Position numbers and translations under genes: made by a program. From contig JWTM01000532.1 of assembly GCA_001749745.1 (NCBI GenBank), positions 372,001 through 436,000 on the forward strand: 64,000 nt of DNA. The letters run 5' to 3'. This stretch comes from Candidatus Marispirochaeta associata. GTDB taxonomy: Bacteria; Spirochaetota; Spirochaetia; JC444; Marispirochaetaceae. Under the pieces are notes generated by a model. It ran no database searches. It saw only the letters and a list, made by a program, of their open reading frames with translations, and was not told the origin of the DNA. How positions within the stretch are numbered: the first letter of the stretch is position 1; each line of letters begins with the position of its first letter. Of this stretch, positions 30,737-39,500 are shown piece after piece.

Positions 30737-32626
30737 ATGGAAACAAATGAAGACTACCAGGATGTGTATACCGCAAATGGAACCCAAGATACTTTTGCCC
30801 TTACCTTTTCCTTTGAAACGAATGCCGTCACCGGACTTCCGAAAGGGATTAAGGTTCAGCTGACTGAATCCCTGGGAAACGGGGAATACGCCGATCCCGA
30901 AGAGCTCGTCGAAGGAGTAGGGTATACTCTGCAGGTAGGCGCAGTTCAGCTCACCAGTGTTCCGCCGTCGCAGTCAATCGTGATTCCGTATCGCGCTGAA
31001 TCGCTTGATCAATCGCGGGACTTTCCGGGCTATTCCCAAGAAGTTGAGAATGCCTTCGATAAGATCCACCGGATTCTAATCGATTTCAGCGGAAAACTGA
31101 ATCGTATCCTCCGCCTTGATCGCGCAGAGGCCGAGCAAGAACTTGTCCTCCCTAGTGCAGCGATCCGGGCTAATCACTATCTGTACTTTGATGAGACGGG
31201 CGCACTTTCTGTCCGTGTCGGTCCGGTCCCTAAAACCTATGATCCGGAATATCCATTCCAGACCGGGGAGCTCACGCAGTATAGTGGAATATTCTGGAAA
31301 TCTCTCATCGACAATAATACCGGGACCACGCCTGGGACTGATGATTCGAAGTGGGAACCTATGCCCTTCGAACTCTCCTACCGCAGCGATAAGGAATATG
31401 ACATCAATGCATTGGCTATCTATAACGGGGTAATCTATGCATCCAAAGCAAATGCAAACAAGGGGAATCAACCCGATGCTTCGCCAACCTGGTGGAAAAC
31501 AGCTTCGGCAATGACTGATGCGCAAACACTTAACGGAGCAAGTATCGATACTGATGAGAAACTTATTGCAAAAAGTGACTCACTGCTTGTTTCGCAGAAA
31601 GCAGTAAGAGCTTTCTCTGCCTGGGGGAATGCGCAAATAGCACGCGGAATTACTGGCCTGGCGTTTAAAACGTGGAGTCTAAAAAATGCAGGCGCAGTAG
31701 ACAATACATGGAATGATGCACACTGGATTGGTTATCCGATCAATTATACTGGAAGAATCATAATTGTCGGAAGTAACGTCGGAGTCACAACAAGTGGCCC
31801 AATTGCCTATTCCGATGATGATGGTGAGACATGGACGGATGCTTCCGGTATGACCGGCGGGAGCTCCTATATCTATAACTCAATCTGTTACAGCCCATCG
31901 CTCGCAATTTATTGTGTTGTCGGAGCAGATGGTGGCATCGGAGAATATATTGCCACCTCTACCGACGGTACCTCATGGACAATCCAAACAGGTCCTGCAA
32001 GCACAAACTGGAAATCAGTTTTCTGGTGTCCCGAGCTTAGTATCTTTTGTGCCGTCGCAAGTTCAGGCTTTGGGACTCGGGCTATGACCTCTACAGATGG
32101 TATCGTATGGAGTTTACGATCGACTCCTGCTGACATTAACTGGGAGTCAGTATGCTGGAGTCCTGAACTTGGGCTCTTCTGTGCAGTCGCATCGAGCGGG
32201 ACAGGAAGTAGAGTGATGACCTCTCCAAACGGAGAAACGTGGACACTCCGGTCAACTCCAGCTGATAACAATTGGGAATCGGTGTGTTGGAGTCCTGAAT
32301 TGGGGCTTTTCTGTGCGGTGGCAACATCAGGAACTAACAATAGAGTTATGACCTCCCCTGATGGAATCACCTGGACACTCCAAACTAGTGCTGAGAATTA
32401 TTCATGGAAAACTGTACGCTGGCTACCCGAACTCGGGTGCTTATTAGCCATATCAACTAGCTCTAATGCGGGGACCCTAATGGTTTCCTTTAACGGTATT
32501 GACTGGGAACTCAGATTTGCCGTGAGTGGAACAAGTTACTGGAAAACATTCACTTTTAATCCCCTTCGAGACATGGTATGTGCGGCAGGTTATGGAGGCT
32601 CCAACCGGGGGATGGTAAGCCGATGA
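30737..32626 (+). CDS. Tail fibre with T7-like N-terminus and propeller-like repeats
   Basis: A 629-residue protein from ATG 30737, chosen because AAGGAGG lies upstream; the frame extends to 30668 without a ribosome site. Residues about 1-150 resemble the T7-type tail-fibre attachment domain (DVYTANGTQDTFALTFSFE). Residues about 165-260 include a chitin-binding-like W-containing segment. From about residue 330 on there are blade-like repeats, each with W-x-S-V, PELGLFCAV, and MTSPDG-x-x-W-T; three adjacent copies have exactly 44 residues. The repeats suggest a beta-propeller tip that binds a surface sugar or protein. It decides host range. It overlaps the next gene by four bases. Confidence 0.75.
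   Translation: METNEDYQDVYTANGTQDTFALTFSFETNAVTGLPKGIKVQLTESLGNGEYADPEELVEGVGYTLQVGAVQLTSVPPSQSIVIPYRAESLDQSRDFPGYSQEVENAFDKIHRILIDFSGKLNRILRLDRAEAEQELVLPSAAIRANHYLYFDETGALSVRVGPVPKTYDPEYPFQTGELTQYSGIFWKSLIDNNTGTTPGTDDSKWEPMPFELSYRSDKEYDINALAIYNGVIYASKANANKGNQPDASPTWWKTASAMTDAQTLNGASIDTDEKLIAKSDSLLVSQKAVRAFSAWGNAQIARGITGLAFKTWSLKNAGAVDNTWNDAHWIGYPINYTGRIIIVGSNVGVTTSGPIAYSDDDGETWTDASGMTGGSSYIYNSICYSPSLAIYCVVGADGGIGEYIATSTDGTSWTIQTGPASTNWKSVFWCPELSIFCAVASSGFGTRAMTSTDGIVWSLRSTPADINWESVCWSPELGLFCAVASSGTGSRVMTSPNGETWTLRSTPADNNWESVCWSPELGLFCAVATSGTNNRVMTSPDGITWTLQTSAENYSWKTVRWLPELGCLLAISTSSNAGTLMVSFNGIDWELRFAVSGTSYWKTFTFNPLRDMVCAAGYGGSNRGMVSR
32006..32401 (+). repeat. Three tandem 132-bp repeats in the tail fibre gene
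   Basis: Units start at 32006, 32138 and 32270, each 132 bp (44 codons), diverged at the DNA level but closely similar as protein (NW-K/E-SV, PEL, FCAVA, MTS, TW/VW-x-LRST). More diverged copies flank them on both sides. Copy-number change by recombination could alter the tip. Confidence 0.75.
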
Positions 32627-32937
32627 TCGATCTCTCTTCCTTACAAAAAGTAAAGGACGCCGTTCAGACCCTCTGGCATGTGGTCATGGGGAACGGTTCA
32701 CCGAGCATCGATAAGCGGATAAACGGGAATACCAACGAAATCCGCAGTGTCGCCCGAGAACTCTCCGAATTCAAACAGAACCGCGCTGAAACTTGTGTCG
32801 GGGCGAAAGCAATGGAGAAAGCAATGGCAGATCACATCAATGACCACCACCAACATCAAAATGTGCAGGTAGCAACTATTGGCCTGATTATCAACTCGAT
32901 CGGCATCGTCACCCTGATCGTCCTGCACTTTCTATAG
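32623..32937 (+). CDS. Holin-like or lysis-associated membrane protein
   Basis: A 104-residue protein starting in an ATGA overlap with the fibre stop. The N-terminal 75 residues are helical and charged, including a His-rich segment (HINDHHQHQ), and the C-terminus is one membrane helix (VATIGLIINSIGIVTLIVLHFL). This layout resembles the XhlA-type hemolysin/holin partners found before endolysin genes. It lies directly before the M23 endolysin. A regulator of holin timing is another possibility. Confidence 0.55.
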   Translation: MIDLSSLQKVKDAVQTLWHVVMGNGSPSIDKRINGNTNEIRSVARELSEFKQNRAETCVGAKAMEKAMADHINDHHQHQNVQVATIGLIINSIGIVTLIVLHFL

Positions 32938-32946
32938 GAGGGAGCG

Positions 32947-33660
32947 ATGACTTTAGAGGGATTCAAGCGGCGTTATAAGTACCGCGGGCTTGATCAGGAC
33001 GGAGAGCCGATGTGGGCCGGGATTATTTTTCGAGCCGGCGCTGATTATACGAGTCCATTCGGTATCGATGATACCTTCGGGATCCTTCGCATCCATAATG
33101 CGGTCGATCGAGAGGCCGGGACGATCTGGGTCCCGTTTACCTGCGTTACCGCCGATTTCATCGATTCCGAGTATACCCGCAATGCCGGCTTCGGAACAAT
33201 TCTGCGCCTCTTCCCTGAGGGTGCGGACTTCGAGATTCGGATTATGCACATGGATTACAAGGACATTGATGTGACCGTTCGGGAGCGCATCATGCACGGC
33301 CGGCGACTGGAGCAAGGTGAGATCCTGGGAAGAGCTGGGAGTCGGGGGCTCAGTGTCGGCGGAAATCATACCCATGTGGAAACCGTCTCCCTCGGAGATA
33401 GTTCGGTGATCTTGGAAGCCCTGGGCAATGAGCTTTTTACCCCTACAGTAATGGGCGCTGATTACACTGAGCAGGAGCTCAGGACCCGGGTACGCGCCCT
33501 CAACAACCTGGAACAGTATGACGAACAGCGCTACCAGTCAGAACGGAGACGGCGCCACATCCACCTGCTCAATGACGTGAAATGTATACGCGAAGATTAT
33601 CTGGAGCATTACACGATCCGGAAAACCTTCTACTCATCCCGGGCGCTCTTCAATATGTGA
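32947..33660 (+). CDS. M23-family endolysin
   Basis: A 237-residue metallopeptidase of the LytM/M23 type, with the zinc ligands and catalytic residues recognisable as H50-x-x-x-D54 (HNAVD) and H141-x-H143 (HTHVE), plus the preceding GRAGSRG glycine loop. It lacks a signal peptide, so a holin is needed for access to the wall. It has GGAGG before ATG 32947. It cleaves peptide bridges of the peptidoglycan, an unusual choice against the lysozymes of lambda and T7. The C-terminal 60 residues are charged and may bind the wall. Confidence 0.82.
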   Translation: MTLEGFKRRYKYRGLDQDGEPMWAGIIFRAGADYTSPFGIDDTFGILRIHNAVDREAGTIWVPFTCVTADFIDSEYTRNAGFGTILRLFPEGADFEIRIMHMDYKDIDVTVRERIMHGRRLEQGEILGRAGSRGLSVGGNHTHVETVSLGDSSVILEALGNELFTPTVMGADYTEQELRTRVRALNNLEQYDEQRYQSERRRRHIHLLNDVKCIREDYLEHYTIRKTFYSSRALFNM

Positions 33661-33669
33661 GGCTTTCAG

Positions 33670-34032
33670 ATGCAACGACTGACCTATGAAGCGACAACCG
33701 CTTCCCTTATGAAATCCCGGATCCTCAAGTTTGCCCTCATCGCGATCGGCACCCTGTTACTGATCCAGATTGCTGCGTTCGCTGCCGCCCTCTGGACAAT
33801 GCGACAGTTGATCGCGATCCAGATCCCGACGGACGCGCCGGCAGAAGTCATCGCTGCAGCTCGAGATAAGATCGCCGGGCTCAAGGACCTGGGAGCGCTC
33901 TTTGTCGGAATCTCAGCTACCGGCGGGATCGCCACCATCGCTACGGCCGTTATTGGACGCTACGGCCTCCGCGAGGTGAGCCGGAACATGGCCGAGGCCT
34001 CGATCCAGAAACAATTACAGGAGGGAAAATGA
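33670..34032 (+). CDS. Holin candidate with two membrane segments
   Basis: A 120-residue protein 9 bp after the endolysin. It has a membrane helix at about 18-42 (LKFALIAIGTLLLIQIAAFAAALW), a polar stretch, and a second one at about 74-95 (LGALFVGISATGGIATIATAVIG), with basic ends: the size and topology of a class II holin. It overlaps the first spanin-like frame by four bases (ATGA). It would open the inner membrane for the endolysin. Confidence 0.65.
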   Translation: MQRLTYEATTASLMKSRILKFALIAIGTLLLIQIAAFAAALWTMRQLIAIQIPTDAPAEVIAAARDKIAGLKDLGALFVGISATGGIATIATAVIGRYGLREVSRNMAEASIQKQLQEGK

Positions 34033-34430
34033 ATGCGAAAGCCACGCTACTGCTCATTCTTGTGTGTATTGCTCTCATTTCTGCTACTACTGCCGGCGCC
34101 TACCTACTCGGACGACGCAGTGCAGAGGGAGCGAGTCGTCAAGACGTTGAGGATCTTAAACGCGCAATTGCTGAAGGAAATCGAGAATTTGCAGAGTTCC
34201 AATCTCAGCTTGAAGGATCGATTAGCGAAATCCGAGGAACTGTTATCAACCTACAGGCACTTATGGGAGAAGGCACAAGCACAGGTGAACAGCTTGGAGA
34301 CGCAATCGGCGGAAGTATCGAGCTTAGTGAGCGAATGGGAGGCCAGATACAACGCATTGATAACCTTGCACGCGCAATTGATCGAGAGCTACGAAAGCTG
34401 GATTCCACCCGAGAAAGCCCAAAGGAATAA
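34029..34430 (+). CDS. Inner-membrane spanin-like protein (Rz-type), frame 1 of an overlapping pair
   Basis: A 133-residue frame whose ATG overlaps the holin stop. The N-terminus has a membrane helix (LLLILVCIALISATTAGAYLL) and the rest is a long, charged coiled coil with periplasmic character (EDLKRAIAEGNREFAEFQSQ), the topology of an i-spanin. The Shine-Dalgarno tract AGGAGGG ends only three bases before its ATG, which is close. Almost all of it lies in the second frame at 34033. Either both are translated as a spanin pair, or one is a shadow. Confidence 0.5.
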   Translation: MNAKATLLLILVCIALISATTAGAYLLGRRSAEGASRQDVEDLKRAIAEGNREFAEFQSQLEGSISEIRGTVINLQALMGEGTSTGEQLGDAIGGSIELSERMGGQIQRIDNLARAIDRELRKLDSTRESPKE

Positions 34431-34491
34431 CATTGTAATTGGGCTTCTCAGTATGCTTATTGGTATATTAGTTGGTAGAGTAGTACTATAA
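34033..34491 (+). CDS. Secreted coiled-coil protein with C-terminal membrane helix, frame 2 of the overlapping pair
   Basis: A 152-residue frame beginning four bases after the previous ATG, with the Shine-Dalgarno AGGAGGG at the ideal seven bases. It has a signal peptide (RYCSFLCVLLSFLLLLPAPTYS), a coiled-coil body and a C-terminal membrane helix (IVIGLLSMLIGILVGRVVL) that lies beyond the end of the first frame. Together with the spacing, this makes it at least as well supported as frame 1. The arrangement fits a unimolecular spanin or the outer partner of an embedded Rz/Rz1-like pair. A classical lipobox is not visible, though spirochaete lipoboxes are relaxed. Confidence 0.55.
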   Translation: MRKPRYCSFLCVLLSFLLLLPAPTYSDDAVQRERVVKTLRILNAQLLKEIENLQSSNLSLKDRLAKSEELLSTYRHLWEKAQAQVNSLETQSAEVSSLVSEWEARYNALITLHAQLIESYESWIPPEKAQRNNIVIGLLSMLIGILVGRVVL

Positions 34492-34662
34492 TTCATACGA
34501 AACCAGTTCAGGCTACTTGATTAAGATAAAAATGTTCGATATTGTCACCGAAGATTTGCCGAAAAAGCCAATGTATCCGTGTACATGGCACTTTGCATCG
34601 GTTCTAATTCATTGTATCATAAGACTTTGATATAATGTATTCGAATCCGAAAGTCGGCTCTA

Positions 34663-34697
34663 CCGCACTTGAGGGGTGTTGCACACCCGCAAGTCGG
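34663..34697. other. Long imperfect hairpin at the prophage right end
   Basis: CCG, ACTTG and GGGTGT on the left pair with ACACCC, CAAGT and CGG on the right around a TGC loop, 14 pairs with small bulges. The sequence from 34,492 to here carries no gene that I can support; it is AT-rich with a TATAAT at 34,631 that lacks a good -35. The hairpin could be a terminator for the lysis operon, an integrase arm site or a host element. It lies just before the tRNA-Tyr promoter. Confidence 0.45.
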
Positions 34698-34723
34698 ATA
34701 ACATATTTAAGCCGTATCTCGGC

Positions 34724-34751
34724 TTGACAGGATTTTAACCGTGTGTTATTT
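34724..34751 (+). promoter_or_regulatory. tRNA-Tyr promoter
   Basis: A consensus -35 TTGACA (34724-34729), 16-bp spacer and -10 TTATTT (34746-34751), ending 12 bases before the tRNA. It is intact and host-like, so the prophage must end to its left. Confidence 0.65.
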
Positions 34752-34763
34752 TCCTGCCTACCT

Positions 34764-34845
34764 GGGGAGGTTCCCGAGTGGTCAAAGGGGGCAGACTGTA
34801 AATCTGTTGGCTCAGCCTTCGAAGGTTCAAATCCTTCTCTCCCCA
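34764..34845 (+). tRNA. tRNA-Tyr (anticodon GUA)
   Basis: An 82-nt class II tRNA. Acceptor GGGGAGG pairs with TCTCCCC, with discriminator A and no encoded CCA; the D loop contains GAGTGG; the anticodon loop shows CTGTAAA with GTA; a long variable arm (GTTGGCTCAGCC region) and T arm (GAAGG TTCAAAT CCTTC) follow. The gene is complete and supplies Tyr decoding. It lies at the boundary of the prophage, but phage and gene orientation do not match the usual insertion into a tRNA 3' end. Confidence 0.95.
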
Positions 34846-34875
34846 AAGGCTCTCTTTTTAGAGAGCCTTTTTTTT
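34845..34875 (+). terminator. Rho-independent terminator of tRNA-Tyr
   Basis: A 10-bp stem, AAAGGCTCTC (34845-34854) with GAGAGCCTTT (34861-34870), loop TTTTTA, followed by an unbroken T-tract to 34875. It starts at the tRNA discriminator base. Confidence 0.9.
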
Positions 34876-34878
34876 ATT

Positions 34879-34906
34879 TTGCAAAGTGTGATGAATTTGC
34901 TACACT
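34879..34906 (+). promoter_or_regulatory. Promoter of the rightward host cluster
   Basis: TTGCAA (34879-34884), 16 bp, TACACT (34901-34906). The start would fall near 34,913, after an upstream ATG (34908) but before the GTG at 34926, which supports the GTG as start of the first gene. Confidence 0.55.
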
Positions 34907-34925
34907 CATGAAGCGAGGAATACGG

Positions 34926-35372
34926 GTGAACGAATCATTCTATGCTGAGGGTCTTCGTTTCGAGTGTACAAACTGCTCCCGCTGCTGCCGGCATGAGCCG
35001 GGCTACGTTTTTTTAAGCGAACAGGATCTCAATCTCCTTTGCCGAGAGACTGGCCTTGAACGAGCGGCCTTCGTGGAGCGCTACTGCCGGCGCATCGATA
35101 TCGGCGGATTCCACCGGCTCAGTCTTATCGAAAAGGATAATTACGACTGTATCTTCTGGCGGGATGGGAGGTGCGCGGTTTATGAGGGTAGACCGCTACA
35201 ATGCCGAACCTATCCATTCTGGATCAGTAATCTCGAAAGCCCGGCGGATTGGGAACTCTTGAAGAGCAGCTGTCCCGGCGCCGGTCGGGGTCGGCTCTAT
35301 TCAGAGGCCGAGATCGATGAGCTTTTGGCCCTGCGCCGTGCAAATCGGCTTATAGAGGAGCCTCTCCAATGA
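34926..35372 (+). CDS. YkgJ-family cysteine cluster protein
   Basis: A 148-residue protein from GTG 34926 (GAGGAA eight bases upstream); earlier starts run through the tRNA and terminator and are not credible. It has the family signature C-x-x-C-x-x-C-C near residue 14 (CTNCSRCC) and two further cysteines in CIFW...GRCAVYE and QCRTYPFW, which together bind a metal, possibly an iron-sulphur cluster or zinc. The family is widespread but its reaction is unknown. It overlaps the hydrolase gene by four bases and is probably transcribed with it. Confidence 0.85.
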   Translation: MNESFYAEGLRFECTNCSRCCRHEPGYVFLSEQDLNLLCRETGLERAAFVERYCRRIDIGGFHRLSLIEKDNYDCIFWRDGRCAVYEGRPLQCRTYPFWISNLESPADWELLKSSCPGAGRGRLYSEAEIDELLALRRANRLIEEPLQ

Positions 35373-36313
35373 AGTTACGCTTCTGGGGGGTGCGAGGCTC
35401 TATTCCGACACCCCTGAGCAGCGAACAGCTGGAGAGCAGGATCGCCGCGGTTGTTCAGCGCATTGAAGCGCATCATCTTGAATCACAGCAGACCAGGGAG
35501 AAATTCCTGCATGATCTGCCCGCCTACCTGATGGGGACCGTCGGAGGAAACACGACCTGCATAGAGATTCGCCTTGACGACGACACGATGATTATCATCG
35601 ATGCGGGATCCGGGATTCGCGCCCTCGGGGCAAGCCTGAAGAAGCAGGGCGATCATATACGGACCTATCATATCTTCTTCACCCATTTCCATTGGGATCA
35701 TATCCAAGGGCTCCCGTTCTTTGCGCCCCAGGTCTATGATCCCCGATGCGAGATTCATTTCTACAGTCCCGTCGCCGACCTGAAGCAGATCCTATCCGAT
35801 CAGATGCGGGAACCCTATTTTCCCATAGGCATGGATGCAATGAGCGCGGCCCTCTTTTTTCATCACTTGCAGGGAAGTTCGATGCGTCTCGGCAAGGCGG
35901 AGATAGCCTGGCGAAAGATGAAGCATCCGGGAAGCAGCTACTCCTATAAAATTACAGAAGCGGGGCGATCCCTGATTTTCTCCACCGACACGGAGCTGAT
36001 TGAAGAGGATTTTCGTCAACAGGCTGACACAACCCGTTTCTATCAGGATGTGGATGTGCTGATCATGGATAGCCAGTACACCCTGGACGAGGCCATAGAA
36101 AAGTATGATTGGGGGCACTCCTCTTACAGTTTGGCCGTCGATTTTGCCGTGGCCTGGGGCATCAAAACCCTGTATCTCTTTCACCACGAACCACACTACG
36201 ATGATAAAAAAGTCTACAGTATTGAGCAGTCGGCCCGCTGGTATCTTAATCACCAGAAGAATGATCAGCTCGATATTCAGTGCGCCAAGGAAGGGCTGGA
36301 GATCGTTCTGTGA
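35369..36313 (+). CDS. Metallo-beta-lactamase-fold hydrolase
   Basis: A 314-residue MBL-fold enzyme. It begins with MKLRFWGVRGSIPTP, typical of the PhnP/phosphodiesterase-like branch, and has the metal motif H106-x-H108-x-D110-H111 (THFHWDH), a later KHPG strand, an FSTDTE segment and a DVLIMDSQYT motif with the bridging aspartate, then HH near the C-terminus. Members hydrolyse phosphodiesters or cyclic nucleotides; substrate unknown here. It is coupled by overlap to the YkgJ gene and to the 69-residue gene. Confidence 0.85.
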   Translation: MKLRFWGVRGSIPTPLSSEQLESRIAAVVQRIEAHHLESQQTREKFLHDLPAYLMGTVGGNTTCIEIRLDDDTMIIIDAGSGIRALGASLKKQGDHIRTYHIFFTHFHWDHIQGLPFFAPQVYDPRCEIHFYSPVADLKQILSDQMREPYFPIGMDAMSAALFFHHLQGSSMRLGKAEIAWRKMKHPGSSYSYKITEAGRSLIFSTDTELIEEDFRQQADTTRFYQDVDVLIMDSQYTLDEAIEKYDWGHSSYSLAVDFAVAWGIKTLYLFHHEPHYDDKKVYSIEQSARWYLNHQKNDQLDIQCAKEGLEIVL

Positions 36314-36519
36314 GCGAGTATCAGCTCGAACTCTCTTCATCGGAACTGATCGGACTCTTTTTAATCCTGGAAGAGACGGCCGTTGAGAAGGATCCCGCCC
36401 TGGAAGGACTCCTCGAACGGCTGCGGGAAATACTCTATGAACGGCTTTCCATTGAAGAAATGGAACGACTTCCCGAACTCTACGCCCAAAAGATTGATGT
36501 TCTGAATCAAAAAGGATAA
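36310..36519 (+). CDS. Hypothetical small helical protein
   Basis: A 69-residue protein starting with GTG 36310, which overlaps the hydrolase stop; a longer frame from 36280 has no ribosome site. It is helix throughout with leucines and acidic residues (IGLFLILEETAVEKD, LERLREILYERLS), suited to a small dimer. No family is recognised. It lies 33 bp before the surface-protein gene and is likely in the same operon. Confidence 0.6.
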   Translation: MSEYQLELSSSELIGLFLILEETAVEKDPALEGLLERLREILYERLSIEEMERLPELYAQKIDVLNQKG

Positions 36520-36552
36520 ATTTAACGGATATAATCGTTCCCGGAGGAATCT

Positions 36553-39500
36553 ATGCGTAAGGGTTTTCTTGCTCTGCTCATTATAATCTCGGCCGTCGTA
36601 CTTCACGCCGATTTCTCTCCCCCCGAGGGAGAAGAGAGCTTCTATCGTCTCCTTTCGCCCTGGACTCTCGGTGCCGGCCCATCTACGGTCTCCACCGACG
36701 CACCCGCCGCTACCCTCTGGAATCCCGCCGCGGCGGCCGCTACTCAGCGTACCACCTTTGATTTGAGCTACGTCGGCATTTACGACACTGAGTATGACGA
36801 AGGTCTGGCAGGTCACGTTATAAATCTGGGGAATTCCATCCCCACCAAGGTGGGTGTTTTCACCTGGTCGGGCCATTACCTCAATTCCGACTACGAAGGC
36901 GTAGATCTCGGCTCTATGCTGCTGGTAAACGGCGGCTTTGCCAAGGATGTCTTCGAAGACCTCTACGTGGGAGCCGGCCTCAATCTCTACTACGGCCAAA
37001 ACGAGGGCACCGCCATCGGTGCCACCGCCGATCTGGGATTTATCCATTTTCTGGGTAACTATAGAGCCATTGACAATTTCCGCTGGGGGGTAACCGCCAA
37101 GGATATAGGCCTCGGATTCGCCCCAAACGACGACTACAGCGCCTATCCCTCACCGTTCACCCTGCAAACCGGCGCCGCCTTCACCGCCTATCAGCGGGAG
37201 GGGCTGGTGCTGGATATAAACGGCGATCTCGGCTTCCCTTCTTTTCAGAATCTGCGTCTCAACGCCGGGCTCACGGCCACGTTCAATAATTTCATCGAAG
37301 TCGGCCTCTCCTCGGCCCTCGATTTCAGGGATATCGCCGACGGCGAGTTCGACAGCTATCGCTGGATTCCTTCCCTGGGCGTACAGCTCTCGTTTCAGAC
37401 CGATTTGAGCCGGGCGGAATTCATTGATCTATCGAGTCGCGGTTGGGAGCAAGGGGATGTACAGCCCCAAATCGGTATTGCCCCTCTGGGAGGCGGTGCC
37501 TGGGGCGCCGGTGCCGGTGTTCGCATTCCGCTGGGCATAATCGACACCTCCCCTCCGGATATACGAATCGATCTGGGGGATCAACCCTTCAGCGAAGAGG
37601 ATCTGGATCAGGCGGACGAGGGTGAAGGGGTCTCCTTGAAGACCATGGGTCCGTATAAGGATTCGAAGGGCCTAAAAACACTCTCTTACGTTCAAGCTGA
37701 ATCGGGCAAGGGCGCCGAAACGCCTAAGAAGAACGTGGTCTATAAGGTCCCCGGCGCGGTCTATCTCTCCCCTAATAACGACGGAGTTCAGGATGCACTG
37801 ACCTTCCCCTTGGAACTAAGCGACACCCGCTATATCAAGGGCTACGAATTTGTAGTTCGAAACGAGAACGGGGAGGCGGTGCGAACCATCGGCAACAAGG
37901 AGGAGCGCCCCCAGGAGATCACGGCCAAGGTCTTCTTTGAACGCCTCTTCGGGCGTAAAAGCGGCATCCCTATTCCGGAGAGCCTCCGCTGGGACGGTCT
38001 GAGCGACGACGGAACCCCCGTAGAGGACGGCGTCTACAGCTTCTCCTTAAGCGCCTGGGATGATAACGGAAACCGCGCCGAAACCGAAAGCTACCCCCTG
38101 GTGGTCGATAATCGTCCTCCGGAGATTCAGCTTGAGGAGATCCCGCCCTTGGAAAAGATCTTTTCCCCCAACGGCGACGGAAACAAGGATGTTATCGTTA
38201 TCGAACAAGAGGGCTCCCTCGAGGAACGTTGGCAGGGAACGATCCTGAATAGCGCCGGTCGCAGCGTCTATTCGGTCAACTTCCGCGATGCAGAGCCGGG
38301 AACGATTCAGTGGGACGGCCGGGACTCGGGGGGAACAACCGTCCCCGACGGCAGTTACCGCTATGTAATTACGAGCCGCGACCGGGCGGGCAACGAGGTT
38401 GAAGCGGAACTGCAGAACATCATAGTCGATACCCAGCCGACGCCCCTGACGATCAGCATCAATTCAGCATTCTTCTCCCCCAACGGCGACGGGATACAGG
38501 ATCAGATCCTCTTCGAGCTGGGAATCCCCAATCGAGAGGCGGTTACAGAATGGAACCTGGAGCTTCTCAACTCATCCTCCGTTACCGTCTGGAACGAGGG
38601 AGGATCCGATCTGGCTCCGTCGCGAATCATTTTCGACGGCAGATCGAATTCAGGAACTCCCTTGCCTGAGGGAAACTACCGCGGCCGGATTTCCGCCCGC
38701 TACCGCAACGGCAATGCGCCGGTGGAACTCTCGCCGGAGTTCATCCTCGACGTAACCCCGCCGGCGGCGGAGATCGCCGCTTCTCCCCTGATATTCTCTC
38801 CCAACGGCGACGGCAATCGTGATGTGGTCACCATTATCCAGGACAGCTCCCTCGAAAGGGAGTGGCGGGGCCGCATCGAAAACGACCGCGGAGTCAGCGT
38901 GCGCGAGTTCCGTTGGATAGAGCAGCCGGAGGAGGAAATAGAGTGGAACGGAACCTCCTCGGAGGGGGAGATTCTACCCGACGGCGACTACCGCTATCTG
39001 CTCAGCGCCACCGATGAGGCGGGCAACAGCACCAGCGTATCCAGCCGTTCCTTCAGGATCTCTACCGGAGAGACGGTGGTAGCCCTCTTTACCGACACCG
39101 ACGCCTTCTCGCCCAACGGCGACGGCGTCAAGGATAGCATCCTCCTCAAACCCCAGGTGCGGGTGGTCGAGGGGGTTGAGTCCTACGAGATTATAATCAT
39201 TAACCAGAGCGGCGAGGGAGTGAAGCGCTTCGCCGGGACCGGCGCGTTGAGTCCCGATTATCGCTGGGACGGCATCGGCGACGACGGTCGCAGGCTCGAA
39301 GACGGCCTCTATAGCGCAGAGATCCGGGTAGTGGACCGTAACGGTCCCCCCGCCTCCTCGAAATCCTCGCCCTTCCTTCTAGACCGGATTGCGCCCGAAG
39401 CGAGTTTGAGCGCCGCCTACCTCCTCTTTTCGCCCAATGAAGACGGCAACAAGGACCGGCTCCCGATAACTCAACAGGGAAGTCCTGAAGATTTATGGGA

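Larger units (their letters stand above)
1859..34720. mobile_element. Prophage, BPP-1/epsilon15-like podovirus type (ends approximate)
   Basis: A continuous set of temperate-phage genes: repressor and divergent early operon, replication protein, tyrosine integrase, terminase, portal, scaffold, coat, cement protein, tail tube and nozzle, internal virion proteins, tail fibre and lysis genes. The portal (Head-tail connector family), the coat (GP7-like) and the Bbp16- and Bbp19-like proteins point to the BPP-1/epsilon15 type of short-tailed phage. The left limit is placed at the last leftward gene beside the repressor; the AT-rich genes at 1-1724 could be cargo or a neighbouring island. The right limit lies between the last lysis gene (34,491) and the promoter of the intact tRNA-Tyr (34,724). 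I found no convincing att direct repeat. No disrupted structural gene was seen, so it may be inducible. Confidence 0.85.

Noticed and set aside
1859..34720. Diversity-generating retroelement, expected from the likeness to BPP-1
   Set aside because: No reverse transcriptase frame and no near-identical template/variable repeat pair were seen near the fibre gene or elsewhere.
34764..34845. tRNA-Tyr as classical attB
   Set aside because: The prophage is on the 5' side of the intact tRNA, the promoter is intact and no second copy of the 3' end exists at the left edge.
34604..34846. A leftward frame across the tRNA-Tyr with the product GREGFEPSKAEPTDLQSAPFD
   Set aside because: This is the well-known false protein read from the antisense strand of a tRNA with a long variable arm.
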